Shown: positions 33,457-43,391 of the stretch, one piece after another
Layout: every line of letters starts with the position of its first letter
Position numbering within the stretch: the first letter of the stretch is position 1
NCBI RefSeq assembly: GCF_028713515.1
Contig: NZ_JAQTOD010000003.1
Location: 338,711 to 402,710, forward strand
Source of the DNA: Sulfurimonas sp.
GTDB lineage: Bacteria > Campylobacterota > Campylobacteria > Campylobacterales > Sulfurimonadaceae
Reading direction: 5' to 3'
DNA: 64,000 nt
Position numbers and translations under genes: made by a program
The notes under the pieces: generated by a model
Databases searched by the model: none
Told to the model about the DNA's origin: nothing
What the model saw: the letters and a program-made list of their open reading frames with translations, nothing else

Positions 33457-34310
33457 AAAGAGTACTCCTTTCCTACAAGTATGCTTTGATTAACGCACAC
33501 TTGAATTTTTACAATGGAGCCGATAGCTTTAAATCTGAAAGTATCTACATTTTGCATAAGTAGAACTTTTTTACCGTTTAAATATGTTTCCCCAAGCCAT
33601 GGCTGATAATCATAGTAGAGCCATAGGTTAGCTCCCTCATGAGAAACGGCATAAGCGCTCCAAGCAAGTTGGTAGTATTCATATAAATCAGCCCCATTAA
33701 AATTAACCCCAGTTATTCCTGTTACAAACCTATCAGTACCAGCACCGGTAGAATTTATAGGATGTATTGTAGAGTTGTTGTGATCTGCTATAGCGCCACC
33801 CCATCCATAACCAGCTGTTATGTCACTATTTGAGCCGATAAAATATAGCGCAGCGCTGCTTATACTGCTGCCACCATCTGATAAAGCAGCTATACTTGCA
33901 TCAATATCAGTCGTATTTGTCTGAGGAGAAAAAAGCGTTGCTGCGGTCGTGTTTGGATGATATAAATCTATAATCCCGCTCCACGATGGAGTTGCACCAG
34001 CTCGCATACCATCAATATCATACCCAATCCACTCAAGAACAGTGGCGCTTTCCGCAAGAGTTGAACTTGCTAGTGCCTGATAGGTTACTCCAGGCTGTCT
34101 TGCTATGATAGAATCTTTTATGCGAAATTGAAGCCTGGTGGCAATAGTCTCAACCGCCATAGCACTTTTAGATTGTAGAGAGTTGTTTATACTTGAGGCT
34201 ATAAAACTATCATAAGCACGAGCCAAAAACTCTACGCCAAATTTGCTTAGCAAGCCCATGATAACAATAACAAAAATAAGCTCTATGAGAGTAAAGGCAT
34301 ATCTGCGCAT
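33432..34310 (-). CDS. Pseudopilin / minor pilin, long
   Basis: A 292-aa protein with the prepilin pattern MRRYA followed by FTLIELIFVIVIMGLL (Phe1, Glu5). A long globular part rich in Ser, Asn, Thr and Gly follows, with several Cys near the C-terminus (VCVNQ, SLCKEK). The size and C-terminal Cys resemble MSHA-type MshO or type II-secretion pseudopilins. It starts by TAATG overlap with the preceding pilin gene and ends inside the PilX-like gene. Leader residue -1 is Ala. Confidence 0.78.
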   Translation of the reverse strand: MRRYAFTLIELIFVIVIMGLLSKFGVEFLARAYDSFIASSINNSLQSKSAMAVETIATRLQFRIKDSIIARQPGVTYQALASSTLAESATVLEWIGYDIDGMRAGATPSWSGIIDLYHPNTTAATLFSPQTNTTDIDASIAALSDGGSSISSAALYFIGSNSDITAGYGWGGAIADHNNSTIHPINSTGAGTDRFVTGITGVNFNGADLYEYYQLAWSAYAVSHEGANLWLYYDYQPWLGETYLNGKKVLLMQNVDTFRFKAIGSIVKIQVCVNQSILVGKEYSLCKEKTIF

Positions 34311-34903
34311 TAAAACCTTCTTTTAAAATAGTCAACTTCGCCAATATTGGTGCTTTGAGTTCTTAGGATTATGATATTTGTACCACCATTTGTAACAGTT
34401 ACTGCGAGTGTTTTTACATTGCTATTGTTTGGACGAGTGACAGTAACCGTGCTTTGATATGTGTTTTTATAGCCAGCACTCACATTATTATCCACATCTC
34501 CATAGTGCTCAAAAATATCTTCACTTAGATGAGCTGCATTGTTTAAATTTGGAAAAGTTGTATCGTTGATGTCATTAACAGTTGTGGTATTGCTATCTAA
34601 GCATCTTCTATGAAACGGCTGATTTATGTGTCCAGGCTTTAGTCTGTTGTTATCGCAATTGCTGTTTATATCTATAACTCTCTCAAGGTTACTAACATTG
34701 TTATCTTCCATAGATCTGCTATCCCAATAGTTTGAAGTCGCACTATTTAACTCAGCAGAACCAGCAAACACTGCTTCTTGCATGATGCCGTTCTCAATCC
34801 CTCTTGAATTGGTGTCAGTTATAGTCGGTAAAGAAATTACTGCAATAGAGATAATAACAATAGCAAAGATAAGCTCTATCATCGTAAAAGCGTATCTTTG
34901 CAT
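34310..34903 (-). CDS. Pseudopilin / minor pilin
   Basis: A 197-aa protein with the pattern MQRYA followed by FTMIELIFAIVIISIAV (Glu5), then an Asn/Asp/Thr-rich globular domain. I use the ATG at 34903 and not the TTG at 34924, because the prepilin leader is normally short and AGAAGAGA precedes the ATG. Two Cys (NSNCDN, RRCLDS) may form a disulfide. It is 14 nt after the giant secreted gene and overlaps the next pilin gene by TAATG. Confidence 0.76.
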   Translation of the reverse strand: MQRYAFTMIELIFAIVIISIAVISLPTITDTNSRGIENGIMQEAVFAGSAELNSATSNYWDSRSMEDNNVSNLERVIDINSNCDNNRLKPGHINQPFHRRCLDSNTTTVNDINDTTFPNLNNAAHLSEDIFEHYGDVDNNVSAGYKNTYQSTVTVTRPNNSNVKTLAVTVTNGGTNIIILRTQSTNIGEVDYFKRRF

Positions 34904-34917
34904 GAACTGTTCTCTTC

Positions 34918-37900
34918 TTACCAATTTGTTCTCCTGTTGGTTTTAGCTGCACCATTGCTGCTTTTAGTGGTAGCTTTTGTTTCGTGGGCACCACTCCATC
35001 CAGCCCCACCATTTTCAAATTCTATAGAGAATTGATTTCTTATAGCTAGTGGATTGTTGGGGTCATATATTAGCCAGCCAGATGCGGTGTTTTCCATAGT
35101 TGTTTTATATGGATATCCTCTGGTTCCATCATAGGTTAGGGTTGTTCGTGCAGGATTTGTTGTCGCTCCAGCTCCATTAAATACACTGGCAACATGGTTA
35201 TTCGTTAACTCAGTAATCACACCAACTGCGCCATGTGTTGCGCTATCATGGTTGTCGTTGATAAACCATCTTAAGTCATCGGTGTTTCGTAGGTTCGCAC
35301 CTATTGTTGGGAGGAGCAGATTTTTGTTACATATGGTATTGTTTTTATCTGTGCCAAAACAGTAGACTTCATAATATATATTTGCGTCTCCTGCATTTCC
35401 ACTATATCTTTGTCTTGAAGCATGAGTACGACCATATAGATGTGCAACACCCTTGTTTATGGTAGCTTTACCTCCCGTCATTTTGTCTGGAATCAGATCA
35501 GCATTAAATTTACAATTAAGATTTGTAGCTGTGCAGTTTACATCATAATTGCCGTATGTCACAACAATTGGATTAAGTGAATTGTTTACATCTCTTATGT
35601 AGTTGATATTTGTTATTGTTTTTGCTTCTCCAATTAATGTTTGATTGAAGTCACCAGGAAGCACTGTGATTGTACTGTTTAAATCACCACTAATGCTTCT
35701 TCGGATTGTGTTATCTTGGTTTAAATTTTTAAATACATAGCTAGGTGATGCAGAAGTTGTTGAGTGAGATACATTTATATCTAATTGTTTTGCATAACAG
35801 CCACTAACAAAGTTGCTTAAAACAGAATCGTCATAACCAAAAGCTTTTATAGAGCCATTAAAGTGTACTGACATGTTTTGATCTTCAGCTCTTGTTATAT
35901 TTGCGTCATATATAAATGAGTTAACCCCAAGTGCTGCATTGTTTAATCCAACGGTTGAAGTTATAGTGCTTAAATCAAATTTATACGGATGGAATGTAAA
36001 GTCTTGGTCTTTGTATGTATAGGTACTTCCATTGCTTCCGTGATTCGTTTTGATTACACATCCATTTTGAGCTCCGGTGGTTGTTGATGAGTTTGTAACG
36101 CAGTCAGCCCCAATAGCAAAACCATTCGCCACGGTATGATGATCTATATATTGCCAATCAACAGCTGTCCATGAGTAATCAACAATACTTAGCTTATACT
36201 CTCCAACTTCTTGGTGATTGCGCTCTTCGTTTTGCATTTGTCCATTTGCCACATAGAATAAAATATTTTTATTTGCAGTATCATTACATCCTGTTTTTGC
36301 AGATTGAGGATCCCAAAACATTGTTGCATTGTAGTTGCTATCACCATTGAAGTATCGTGTGTAGCCAGGCACACCTAAAGAACTATCATCGTGTCCTGTG
36401 GCATTTATATCAAAACGATAACTATATCCTCCTGCCATATTTATACGACTTGATGCGGATGAAATGTTTGGGGAATACCCATACAAATTAGAGAGATTAA
36501 CTTTTGTGTTGTTTTTAACATTTGATGGATCTGAGACAATATTGTATATTGGCAGTGTTTGATTGATATCATAAACGCGAACATCATACGATTCTGGACG
36601 GATAGAAAAATTATCCCTTGAGCATAAAGGTCTAGCATAATTATCTTTTATACACTCAAAGCATGCTGTAGTCTGCGCTTGCGCTCCTGCGTCAGTCGTT
36701 CCACACTTATTAGAAGCAGAACACTGCGTGTGTGTGCCACTTTTGTATAAGCCCGAAATACTAGAGAGTGTTTTACCACTGTTTGATGTTGAAGCACTCC
36801 AATTTTGAATCAGTGTTCCATTGCTGTCATTAAAATACCAAACACGGAATGCACCATTTTTTACTGCAAAATTATAGTAATCATCAGTCTGAGCTGCTAT
36901 CGTTGTTTGATAGTTAGCCGATGTAAAATTTATTGGAGTAAAAATAGGGGCAGATATAGCGGAGTCTGGATTTGCGCAAGAGGCATTTAGGTCACCAAAT
37001 GCATCCATATCTACCATTTCTACTAAAACAGTAGTATTTATGTTGGATGTTGGAGCTGAATTGTTACCAGTTGCTGGCGTAGAATCAAAAATAACTGCTG
37101 AATTAAAGGGTTTTCTTGAGATCTGAGTCTCTAAATTGTTTGAAGTTTGTCCGCTTTTTACAACATTAAACTGCCCCCATGCTGGTTGATAACCATTGGT
37201 TGGTGGACAAAGAGGAACATTGGTGCTTCCTAGTAGATAGTCTGGATACTCTATCTTATTCCCACCAGCGACAATGTAGTATTTTAGTGATAATCCGAGT
37301 GGTTCATCTACTTCGCCCGTACCATTTATATAGTTAGGGGTCAGTTGAAATTTTGTATAAACATAATCTTGGGAGTTAAGCGAACCATTACCCTTTCGTA
37401 TATCGTGGCCATTTGTACATCCATTGTTTGTTGTTGAGTTATCGCCATTTTTATCATAAGCGCAAAGTGGTGAACTTAAAGTTGGTGCCCCTCTGTCAAT
37501 TAGCATTGAGCCATTTGTATTTGAAGTAGAGATATCTCCTACAAAGTTAAAACGCGTATCATTTACATCCGCTTTAAGTGCTATGCCTTGAGCCGCTATA
37601 TCTGCCTCTCTGTTTTTCAAATAAACGACTATATCTAGTGGAGAAGATGAGATAGTTGAGTTTAAATGTGCTATAGGGTAAGCGGTTCTGTTTACATCAA
37701 GATACCGTCCATCTTGTTTTATTGAGTAGTCATAACACATTTGTGGCAGATAGAGCTGAGTGGAAAAAGCAATTACTGATGGGAAATATGTATCTTGAGT
37801 TGATGTAAATTGAAATTTGGCCCCAACTTCATTGGTTCCTATAATGTTTAATGCTCCTGAAGTTGTACCGGTTTTGTAGAGTTGAATATCAATACCATTA

Positions 37901-39441
37901 TTGTTGGTCAAGCTTGGGCTTCTGGTTCCAGTAACATCTACTCTTGAGTCAAATGTGCCTATTGATTGCAGAGTTGTATTGTATGTTAACCCAGCCATCT
38001 TAATAATATCTCCAGTTATATACTTATCTCCCTCTCCAGCAAAAACATATGTGTTAGAGTCTACTGTGCCAGATTTTGGTGTTAAGAATCCACTAACACT
38101 AATGTCTATATTTCCAGAGCTGCTTGTTACTTGCTTGTAGCCATCAAAAATAGTAACATTTCTAGCTACTGTTCCACTTGGGTCCTCATAAACAACTGCT
38201 AAAATCCATGCGCCGTATGCTCCTAAACCATCGCTTATGGTCTTACTACCCGTTTGTCCTGTTTCTGTATAAAAACTTGTTGTATCAATATAGTATGTTC
38301 CATTGCTATCGACGATACTTGAAGCATCTGCGCTTGCAGAGTAGATTCTAATATAATTAGTTGAGCTTGTTGAATCAAAATCTTTTATATCAGCAGTTAG
38401 CGTAGTAAATGCTCCAGTAGCACCTTTTCTTATATTTATAGTTCCAGCAGCTGCTTTAGAAGTAGCATCCCATGCGTCATTAGAGCTTGTGGCAGCTTTG
38501 CGTCCCTGCCAATAAAGCCTAGCATATTTAATAACAGCATTGGATGGTATAGCAAGTGTTGAGTATGATGTTGGCGCTTTGCTTAAGTTTGTTTGTGAAT
38601 TTGAATCCGTTGTTGTAGGTTCGACACAAGCACCACCACTCAGAACACACAAGACGGTGTTTCCTATAACTTTTACATCCCCAAAAAGATTATGCTGGGT
38701 TCGCTCTACAAAGTCTCGTCCGCCAGTTGTTTCAGTTAATTTTGGATCTACTGTGATTGTGAAACTATCCGAATTTGATGTGCCGTCATTATCTGTTGCT
38801 GTTATACTAAATGTTACCGCAGAAGCCGTAGCTACAGGTGTGCCACTAATAACACCTGTTGAAGAGTTAAAATTTAAACCGGTCGGCAGTGTGCCGGTGA
38901 GTGTGTATGATGAAATTGCATCACCGTTAGTGATGGTTACATAAGAAGATAAGTTAAGAGAAAATGCACTATCAACATTTGCCGTTTGGTTTGGGACATT
39001 ACCCATGATTGGTGGAGTTTGATCAGCAACAAAGCTAAATGTAAAGTCATAATGTTGATTATTTGCGCTTGCAAAAACAGCCATATTGAAATCAGTATCA
39101 GCAGTAAGATGGATACTATTTCCTGAACTAAGTAATGTGCTTGAACCAGTAGGACAATTAGTTAAGTCGTAACGAAATGTTACCGAAGCTGTGGATGAAT
39201 TTTTTATAAATGTTAATACACCCGCTAGCGGAACTTGAAAATAATAATTATATTGGTCGTTGTTGTCAAAACTATTATTGGTCACCGCATCCGTATAAGA
39301 GGCATTTGAACCAGATTCAGTAAATATATGACTGTCATGCAGAGAACCGCTGCTACAAACAGCCCCCCACCCAGACACAGAAAACATCATTAGTATTCCA
39401 AAAATGCCTATAAGCTGTGAAAATATTTTTAAAGATTTCAT
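34918..39441 (-). CDS. Giant secreted Ig-like protein (about 1507 aa) linked to pilins
   Basis: The largest gene in the window. The ATG at 39441 has a perfect AAGGAGG ribosome site, so the longer frame to 39495 is rejected. A signal peptide (about 1-27, ending GWGA) is followed by a putative Ig-like (He_PIG/cadherin-like) domain at about 145-232 with LPTGLNFNSSTGVISGTP and TATDNDG. A region at about 300-420 with ARLYWQGRK and GAWILAVVYEDP resembles secreted surface repeats. The rest is Asn/Ser/Thr-rich with many Cys. Position before three pilin-like genes suggests an analog of MshQ or PilY-type tip adhesins; this is inference. Confidence 0.75.
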   Translation of the reverse strand: MKSLKIFSQLIGIFGILMMFSVSGWGAVCSSGSLHDSHIFTESGSNASYTDAVTNNSFDNNDQYNYYFQVPLAGVLTFIKNSSTASVTFRYDLTNCPTGSSTLLSSGNSIHLTADTDFNMAVFASANNQHYDFTFSFVADQTPPIMGNVPNQTANVDSAFSLNLSSYVTITNGDAISSYTLTGTLPTGLNFNSSTGVISGTPVATASAVTFSITATDNDGTSNSDSFTITVDPKLTETTGGRDFVERTQHNLFGDVKVIGNTVLCVLSGGACVEPTTTDSNSQTNLSKAPTSYSTLAIPSNAVIKYARLYWQGRKAATSSNDAWDATSKAAAGTINIRKGATGAFTTLTADIKDFDSTSSTNYIRIYSASADASSIVDSNGTYYIDTTSFYTETGQTGSKTISDGLGAYGAWILAVVYEDPSGTVARNVTIFDGYKQVTSSSGNIDISVSGFLTPKSGTVDSNTYVFAGEGDKYITGDIIKMAGLTYNTTLQSIGTFDSRVDVTGTRSPSLTNNNGIDIQLYKTGTTSGALNIIGTNEVGAKFQFTSTQDTYFPSVIAFSTQLYLPQMCYDYSIKQDGRYLDVNRTAYPIAHLNSTISSSPLDIVVYLKNREADIAAQGIALKADVNDTRFNFVGDISTSNTNGSMLIDRGAPTLSSPLCAYDKNGDNSTTNNGCTNGHDIRKGNGSLNSQDYVYTKFQLTPNYINGTGEVDEPLGLSLKYYIVAGGNKIEYPDYLLGSTNVPLCPPTNGYQPAWGQFNVVKSGQTSNNLETQISRKPFNSAVIFDSTPATGNNSAPTSNINTTVLVEMVDMDAFGDLNASCANPDSAISAPIFTPINFTSANYQTTIAAQTDDYYNFAVKNGAFRVWYFNDSNGTLIQNWSASTSNSGKTLSSISGLYKSGTHTQCSASNKCGTTDAGAQAQTTACFECIKDNYARPLCSRDNFSIRPESYDVRVYDINQTLPIYNIVSDPSNVKNNTKVNLSNLYGYSPNISSASSRINMAGGYSYRFDINATGHDDSSLGVPGYTRYFNGDSNYNATMFWDPQSAKTGCNDTANKNILFYVANGQMQNEERNHQEVGEYKLSIVDYSWTAVDWQYIDHHTVANGFAIGADCVTNSSTTTGAQNGCVIKTNHGSNGSTYTYKDQDFTFHPYKFDLSTITSTVGLNNAALGVNSFIYDANITRAEDQNMSVHFNGSIKAFGYDDSVLSNFVSGCYAKQLDINVSHSTTSASPSYVFKNLNQDNTIRRSISGDLNSTITVLPGDFNQTLIGEAKTITNINYIRDVNNSLNPIVVTYGNYDVNCTATNLNCKFNADLIPDKMTGGKATINKGVAHLYGRTHASRQRYSGNAGDANIYYEVYCFGTDKNNTICNKNLLLPTIGANLRNTDDLRWFINDNHDSATHGAVGVITELTNNHVASVFNGAGATTNPARTTLTYDGTRGYPYKTTMENTASGWLIYDPNNPLAIRNQFSIEFENGGAGWSGAHETKATTKSSNGAAKTNRRTNW

Positions 39442-39605
39442 CTTATCCTCCTTGGGATTTAGCATACCTCTTATTTTTAACTTTGCTGCACACAAAAACA
39501 GGGCTCTAGAAGTAAGCGTTATACAATACTAGATTATACACGCAACTATGCTTATATGATGCTTAATAGTATTTTCTTATAGGAGCGCAAACGAGAGGAA
39601 GTTTT

Positions 39606-39636
39606 AAACCTTTCGTGGCTATATTATGAAAGGTTT
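39606..39636 (-). terminator. Hairpin after fliW
   Basis: AAACCTTTC and GAAAGGTTT form a perfect 9-bp stem with a 13-nt loop 7 nt downstream of the fliW stop. There is no T-run after it on the minus strand. Confidence 0.4.
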
Positions 39637-39643
39637 AGTTAGG

Positions 39644-40024
39644 TTATTTGTTTAAAAAGCTAGATATTTTCTCGGCTACACCATACTCTGGGGAGTGACT
39701 TAAGATGACTTGAGCGGCTTTGTTGGTGTCTGTGTTAAATATAAAAGGACCAGCAAAATTTACAAGCGATTCTTCGATTGGAGATTGGATAAGTACAATA
39801 TTTAAAACAATAATATTTGATTTGTCGGTGATTTCTAGTAGCTTTTGAATATCATCGGGAGCTTCAAAATCATAGTTTCTTAGTATAAAAGGATCAATCA
39901 GCGCAAAAGAGATATTTTCTTCATTTGTTGGCTTCATTATCATAAGAGTATCATCGATTTTTTCTAGAGTTACCTCTTTTACATTTTCAAATCCTAGTAT
40001 AGGAACGCACATATCAAATTTCAT
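39644..40024 (-). CDS. fliW: Flagellar assembly factor FliW
   Basis: A 126-aa protein of the FliW family, which binds flagellin and the CsrA regulator to link flagellin synthesis to assembly. Family features are VPILGFENVKEVTLEKID, ISFALIDPFILRNYDF and an NIVLIQSPIEESLVNFAGPFIFNTDTNKAAQVIL stretch with conserved N and GP. The ATG at 40024 is used, not the TTG at 40033. It stands apart from other flagellar genes here, as is common in this group. Confidence 0.85.
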   Translation of the reverse strand: MKFDMCVPILGFENVKEVTLEKIDDTLMIMKPTNEENISFALIDPFILRNYDFEAPDDIQKLLEITDKSNIIVLNIVLIQSPIEESLVNFAGPFIFNTDTNKAAQVILSHSPEYGVAEKISSFLNK

Positions 40025-40158
40025 ACTGTTCAACCTCTTTTTTTGGCATTATGACATTAAAGCATAAACCGTACCTAGTTTGTTTCGCGTTTAGCTAAAA
40101 TATAAAATTAATGGTAATTTGTATAAAATGCCAACCTACCAAATATTAGGGATTTTGT

Positions 40159-40929
40159 ATGAGATTTAAAAGTTATTTTTTAGTAAGTGTGGTGACTGTA
40201 ACTCTACTGTTTTTAGGGTGCTCTAAAGAGATTGAGGAGTACAATAAACCTGCAGCGTATTGGTACTCCAAGATTGTCGAACAAGTTTCAAGCGGTGATT
40301 TAGAAAAAGCAGATAATTACTACAGTTCGCTTCAAAGCGAGCACGCTGGATCGCCACTTCTGCCCGAGGCTACTATGATTTTGGCCATCGCTCATATGCA
40401 CGAAGAAGAGTATATCTTAAGTGAACATTTTTTAGATGAGTATGTTAAGAGATATGCAACAGCAAACGAGAGAGAGCAGGCTGATTTTTTAAAAATTAGA
40501 GCAAAGTATATGTCATTGCCAAACCCAAGAAGAGATCAAGCGCTTATAGATGAAGCTATAAAAAATGGTGAAGAGTTCAAGTTAAATTATACAAGCTCAA
40601 TGTACATTGAAGTAGTCAACAGTATGCTTACTCGCCTATATCTTGCTCAAGCATCTCTAAATGAGGATATAGCAGATCTGTACAAAAGGCTTGATAAACC
40701 AAAAAGTGCATCTTACTATAAAATCTTAAAACCAGTTCCTTGGATAGTTTGGAGCGATGTGCAAAGAGCAGAAGTTCCTTGGTATCGCTCTTGGTTTGAG
40801 GGCGATGGCACCCAGAGTTGGTATGCGTTTATGATACCAAATACAAAAAGCGTTGTTTCAAGAAACTCTGTAAAAGATGACAATGAAACATCAGTAAAAG
40901 AAAATAATAGTTCGGAGAGTAAAAAATGA
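40159..40929 (+). CDS. bamD: Outer-membrane assembly lipoprotein BamD
   Basis: A 256-aa lipoprotein (lipobox FLGC, Cys21) with TPR-like helices, part of the BAM complex that inserts beta-barrel proteins. Features: KPAAYWYSKIVEQVSSGDLEKADNYY, then SPLLPEATMILAIAHMHEEEY and DEYVKRYA, which are typical of BamD/ComL. The C-terminal tail is polar. It overlaps lon by 4 nt (ATGA). A TATAAA about 30 nt upstream may be its promoter. Confidence 0.87.
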   Translation: MRFKSYFLVSVVTVTLLFLGCSKEIEEYNKPAAYWYSKIVEQVSSGDLEKADNYYSSLQSEHAGSPLLPEATMILAIAHMHEEEYILSEHFLDEYVKRYATANEREQADFLKIRAKYMSLPNPRRDQALIDEAIKNGEEFKLNYTSSMYIEVVNSMLTRLYLAQASLNEDIADLYKRLDKPKSASYYKILKPVPWIVWSDVQRAEVPWYRSWFEGDGTQSWYAFMIPNTKSVVSRNSVKDDNETSVKENNSSESKK

Positions 40930-43343
40930 AATTAAGCGATTATAGTGACTTTCCAGCAGAGATACCAATTATTGCGGAGGATGAACTTTTTTTATATCCT
41001 TTTATGATTTCTCCACTTTTTTTAAGTGATGATGGCAATATAAAATCCGCTACAAAAGCCATAGAAGAGGGCTCTTTAGTTATGGTATGTCCAACAAAAC
41101 CTTCTCATGAGGGAGAAAGAGAGTTTGAGTCACTCTATAATGTTGGCGTTGTCGGCTCAATCATGAGAAAAGTTTCACTTCCAGATGGTAGAGTAAAAGT
41201 TCTTTTTCAAGGTTTAGCTCGTGCAAAAACTTTTGAAAAAACATCTAACAACCCTCTTCGTGCAAGAGTAGACATTATACATGCCACTCATGTCAACTCT
41301 CTGAAAATAGATGCCATTTTAGAGGTTGTTAGAGAAAAAGTCAGAACACTCTCAAGTGTCAGTAGCTATTTTCCTCCAGACTTGCTTCGTACTATAGAAG
41401 AAAATCATGATCATAACCGTATTATAGACCTTATCTGCTCAACCATCAAGCTTAAAAAAGAGCAGGCTTATGGGCTTTTCGCAGAGGTAGATACTGAAAA
41501 AAGATTTTTAGATTTAATTGAGCATTTGATAGATGAGATAGAAGCTAACAAGCTCCAACGAGAGATTCGCACAAAAGTTCACTCTCATATAGAAAAAATA
41601 AACAAAGAGTATTTTTTAAAAGAGCAGTTAAAGCAGATTCAAAAAGAGCTCGGAACTGATACTTCAAGAGAAGAAGAGCAAGAGGAGTATAGAAAAAAAC
41701 TCGAAGCAAAAAAAAGTAAAATGAGTCCAGAAGCCTATAAAGAGGTACATAAGCAGCTGGAGAGATTCTCAAGAATGCATCCAGACTCTTCTGACGCTTC
41801 GATGACTCAAACATACTTAGACTGGGTTTTAGAGATTCCTTTTGGTGAAGAGAGTACAAAAGCTCTCAATATTGATAATGTTGAAAATCAATTAGATAAA
41901 GATCACTTCTCATTGGAAAAACCAAAAGAGAGAATAGTGGAGTTTTTTGCTGTAAAAGAGTTAATGGAGCTTAGAGGAGTAAAAGATCAGGAGAGTACGG
42001 GTGCAATTTTATGTTTCTCGGGACCTCCTGGTGTTGGTAAAACTTCTTTGGCAAACTCGATAGCAAAAGCACTCAAGCGACCACTTGTAAGAATCGCGCT
42101 TGGTGGGTTAGAAGATGTAAATGAACTTCGTGGACATAGAAGAACTTATGTTGGAGCGATGCCAGGGCGAATTGTTCAAGGTCTGATAGATGCTAAAAAA
42201 ATGAATCCAGTTGTTGTTTTAGATGAGATAGATAAAGTAGCAAAAACCGGAAGAGGTGACCCAACTGCAGCACTTTTAGAGATATTAGACCCTGAGCAAA
42301 ATGTTGAATTTAGAGACTATTATCTCAACTTCAACATTGACTTATCTAAAGTTATTTTTATAGCAACGGCGAACGATGTTGGAAGAATTCCGGCTCCACT
42401 GAGAGACAGGATGGAGTTTATATCAATCAGCTCATACACTCCACAGGAGAAATTTGAGATTGCTCAAAGGTACATAATTCCTCAAGAGTTAAAAAAGCAT
42501 GGACTTAAAAAATCAGAAGTATCAATCTCAACCCCTGCTGTAAAAGAGATAATCCATAGTTATACTCGTGAGGCAGGAGTTAGAAATCTTCGCAGACGAG
42601 TTGCAAATATGTCAAGGAAAATTGCAAAAGAGATTTTGCAGCATCCAGAGGTTATTAAGGTTTCTATAAATCTTAAAAATTTAAAAGATTACTTTGATAA
42701 AACTGTTTTTGAGATAGAAAAAACAACAAAAATCCCAGTGGTTGGTGTTGTAAATGGTCTTGCTTGGACAGCGGTTGGTGGTGATGTTTTAAAAATAGAG
42801 AGCATCAGGATAAACGGAAAAGGTGTGATGCAACTAACTGGAAGCCTTGGTGATGTTATGAAAGAGTCCGCAAGGATAGCTTTTAGTGTTGTAAAAACAC
42901 TCATCGATAACAAAAAACTAAAAATTGATGCCTCAAATATTCCTCTTACCACAAAAGAGAAAGAGGATAAAGAAGAGATTGATGCCAGTGAAGTATATAA
43001 AAGATACGACCTGCATCTACATGTTCCAGATGGAGCTACTCCAAAAGATGGACCAAGTGCTGGAATCGCGATGGTTAGCGTTATAGCTTCGATTCTGAGT
43101 TCTAGAAAAATCCGCTCTGAGATTGCTATGACTGGAGAGGTTTCTTTGAGTGGAGATGTCCTACCAATCGGCGGACTTAGAGAAAAACTTATAGCTGCAC
43201 ACAAAGCAGGAATGACCAAAGTTCTGATTCCGAGCAAGAATTATGATAGAGATTTGGAAGATATCCCAAAAGAGGTTAGAGATAGCGTAGAGATTGTACC
43301 AGTCAGTAGAGTGGAAGAGGTTTTAAGCCAGATATTGGTTTAG
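40926..43343 (+). CDS. lon: ATP-dependent protease Lon
   Basis: An 805-aa AAA+ protease that degrades damaged and regulatory proteins. N-terminal LON domain (about 10-200), coiled coil, Walker A GPPGVGKT (366-373), and the proteolytic domain with the Ser-Lys dyad S711 (DGPSAGI) and K754 (43 residues later, as in E. coli). It starts by ATGA overlap with bamD, so both are co-translated. A bidirectional hairpin follows. Confidence 0.95.
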   Translation: MKLSDYSDFPAEIPIIAEDELFLYPFMISPLFLSDDGNIKSATKAIEEGSLVMVCPTKPSHEGEREFESLYNVGVVGSIMRKVSLPDGRVKVLFQGLARAKTFEKTSNNPLRARVDIIHATHVNSLKIDAILEVVREKVRTLSSVSSYFPPDLLRTIEENHDHNRIIDLICSTIKLKKEQAYGLFAEVDTEKRFLDLIEHLIDEIEANKLQREIRTKVHSHIEKINKEYFLKEQLKQIQKELGTDTSREEEQEEYRKKLEAKKSKMSPEAYKEVHKQLERFSRMHPDSSDASMTQTYLDWVLEIPFGEESTKALNIDNVENQLDKDHFSLEKPKERIVEFFAVKELMELRGVKDQESTGAILCFSGPPGVGKTSLANSIAKALKRPLVRIALGGLEDVNELRGHRRTYVGAMPGRIVQGLIDAKKMNPVVVLDEIDKVAKTGRGDPTAALLEILDPEQNVEFRDYYLNFNIDLSKVIFIATANDVGRIPAPLRDRMEFISISSYTPQEKFEIAQRYIIPQELKKHGLKKSEVSISTPAVKEIIHSYTREAGVRNLRRRVANMSRKIAKEILQHPEVIKVSINLKNLKDYFDKTVFEIEKTTKIPVVGVVNGLAWTAVGGDVLKIESIRINGKGVMQLTGSLGDVMKESARIAFSVVKTLIDNKKLKIDASNIPLTTKEKEDKEEIDASEVYKRYDLHLHVPDGATPKDGPSAGIAMVSVIASILSSRKIRSEIAMTGEVSLSGDVLPIGGLREKLIAAHKAGMTKVLIPSKNYDRDLEDIPKEVRDSVEIVPVSRVEEVLSQILV

Positions 43344-43355
43344 AGCCAATTATAC

Positions 43356-43388
43356 TTTTTAGTCTAGAATAGCTCTAGACCAAAAAAA
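43356..43388. terminator. Bidirectional terminator between lon and the phosphorelay
   Basis: TTTTT-A-GTCTAGA, loop ATAGC, TCTAGAC-C-AAAAAA: a perfect 7-bp stem flanked by T- and A-runs, giving a T-tract in either direction. It lies between the convergent lon and response-regulator genes. Confidence 0.8.
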
Positions 43389-43391
43389 TTA

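Noticed and set aside
38540..38944. 134-aa plus-strand frame
   Set aside because: It lies entirely antisense to the giant secreted gene, has no ribosome site and no recognisable family; it is a shadow of the other strand's codon use.
42689..43237. 182-aa minus-strand frame inside lon
   Set aside because: It is fully antisense to the conserved protease domain of Lon and has low-complexity hydrophobic content; shadow frame.
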